Shown here one piece after another: positions 63,612-64,000 of a stretch of DNA of 64,000 bases; positions within the stretch are counted from its first letter, which is position 1, and every line of letters starts with the position of its first letter. The translations under genes were made by a program, and so were the position numbers. Under the pieces are notes generated by a model, which searched no databases, had not been told where the DNA came from, and saw only the letters and a program-made list of their open reading frames with translations. Source of the DNA: Desulfobacteraceae bacterium (GTDB lineage Bacteria; Desulfobacterota; DSM-4660; Desulfatiglandales; Desulfatiglandaceae); NCBI GenBank assembly GCA_030613055.1, contig JAUWMR010000011.1, positions 1 to 64,000 on the forward strand. The letters run 5' to 3'.

Positions 63612-64000
63612 CCCCGCGCACGCTACCTCCGATTGACACAGGCCGTTCCGCAGGAGCGGTAAGTATTCGATGACTTCTTTTTATCTTTCGGATCTCCTGG
63701 ATGACTTCTTTCGCGATTCTCTGCTTATCAGGAGGATTGGCGCAATTATACTTACCCATGACGGCCTCAAGCCCGATCAATCGCTTGGCCGATGCAAGCA
63801 GATAAAATATCTCTATACCGGTATTCTCATCTAATTCAAACCACATTTCTCCCTGCGGGATATAGTATTTTTTGGAAATAGAATAGTCCGTGGTGAACTG
63901 CTCTATCTTGTAGGGAAATAACATGTGCAATTCATTTTGTCCGCTTTTATAGATCAGGTATACAAAGCACTCTTTTTTCAGTTCCACGAATAATTTTAAT
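63508..64000 (-). CDS. DUF4384 domain protein, C-terminal part (5' end outside window)
   Basis: The frame is open to the right edge (the GTG at 63987 is only the first start codon inside the window), so this is a partial gene. Residues CFVYLIYKSGQNELHMLFPY, YYIPQGEMWFELDENTGIEIFYLLAS and AKRLIGLEAVMGKY are the DUF4384 pattern, often at the C-terminus of caspase-like or kinase-like surface sensors. A Pro/Asp-rich tail follows. Its 3' end overlaps the cyclase frame, so the two are likely co-transcribed and functionally linked. Confidence 0.85.
   Translation of the reverse strand, partial: LKLFVELKKECFVYLIYKSGQNELHMLFPYKIEQFTTDYSISKKYYIPQGEMWFELDENTGIEIFYLLASAKRLIGLEAVMGKYNCANPPDKQRIAKEVIQEIRKIKRSHRILTAPAERPVSIGGSVRGVDKDKKAGPPDIDPIAEEVSTTDFYGRTFTIDHR

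Overview
The window looks like a chromosomal segment of a Gram-negative anaerobe, most plausibly a member of Desulfobacterota (the former Deltaproteobacteria). That placement is inference. It rests on the mix of B12-dependent radical SAM proteins, SPASM-type radical SAM proteins, DUF362, a CHASE2 cyclase beside a DUF4384 protein, a bacterial sphingolipid gene set, and many short dispersed repeats. No rRNA, tRNA or CRISPR array was seen. Nearly everything concerns cell-surface glycans and lipids.

Region 1 (0-17 kb): a glycan export and decoration locus. It opens with a Wzt-type ABC ATPase carrying a C-terminal cargo-binding domain. Next come a 1363-residue sulfotransferase/coiled-coil/double-glycosyltransferase fusion, a protein of unknown function, two methyltransferases and a B12 radical SAM enzyme. 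Three neighbouring proteins of different catalytic type appear to share one beta-rich C-terminal module. Sugar-nucleotide genes follow: an intact GDP-mannose 4,6-dehydratase, a decayed second copy, an RmlC-like epimerase, an extended-SDR epimerase and RmlD.

Region 2 (17-24.5 kb): a GH78 rhamnosidase, a Cys-type sulfatase and its maturase (anSME), which together suggest processing of a sulfated rhamnose-containing glycan. Behind them lies a graveyard of mobile-element debris with a headless HigB-like toxin and an intact antitoxin.

Region 3 (24.5-41 kb): glycan assembly at the membrane. It holds a tandem GT2, a phosphoglycerol-transferase/GDPD fusion, several GT2 enzymes, DUF2304, an O-antigen ligase/polymerase-like protein, a UbiA-type polyprenyl-phosphate transferase, DUF362 and two GT-C-like membrane proteins.

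Region 4 (41-53.5 kb): a probable ceramide and glycosphingolipid locus. Genes in order are a radical SAM/SPASM protein, serine palmitoyltransferase-like PLP enzyme, FabF-type ketosynthase, dedicated ACP, CerR-like reductase, DUF4070-type B12 radical SAM enzyme, a periplasmic protein on the opposite strand, a GT21-like ceramide glycosyltransferase, a bacterial ceramide-synthase-like acyltransferase and a further glycosyltransferase. This is the most coherent candidate system in the window.

Region 5 (53.5-64 kb): two GT4 enzymes, a Wzx-like flippase, transketolase, a small exported protein, a PPC/DUF296 protein, a CHASE2 adenylate/guanylate cyclase and a DUF4384 protein running off the right edge.

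Short repeats are prominent throughout: a MITE-like family with ends GAGACCTTTGCAAAA, CTTTAG tracts immediately upstream of two glycan-export genes, REP-like palindromes, and a 49-bp repeat on either side of most of the sphingolipid locus.
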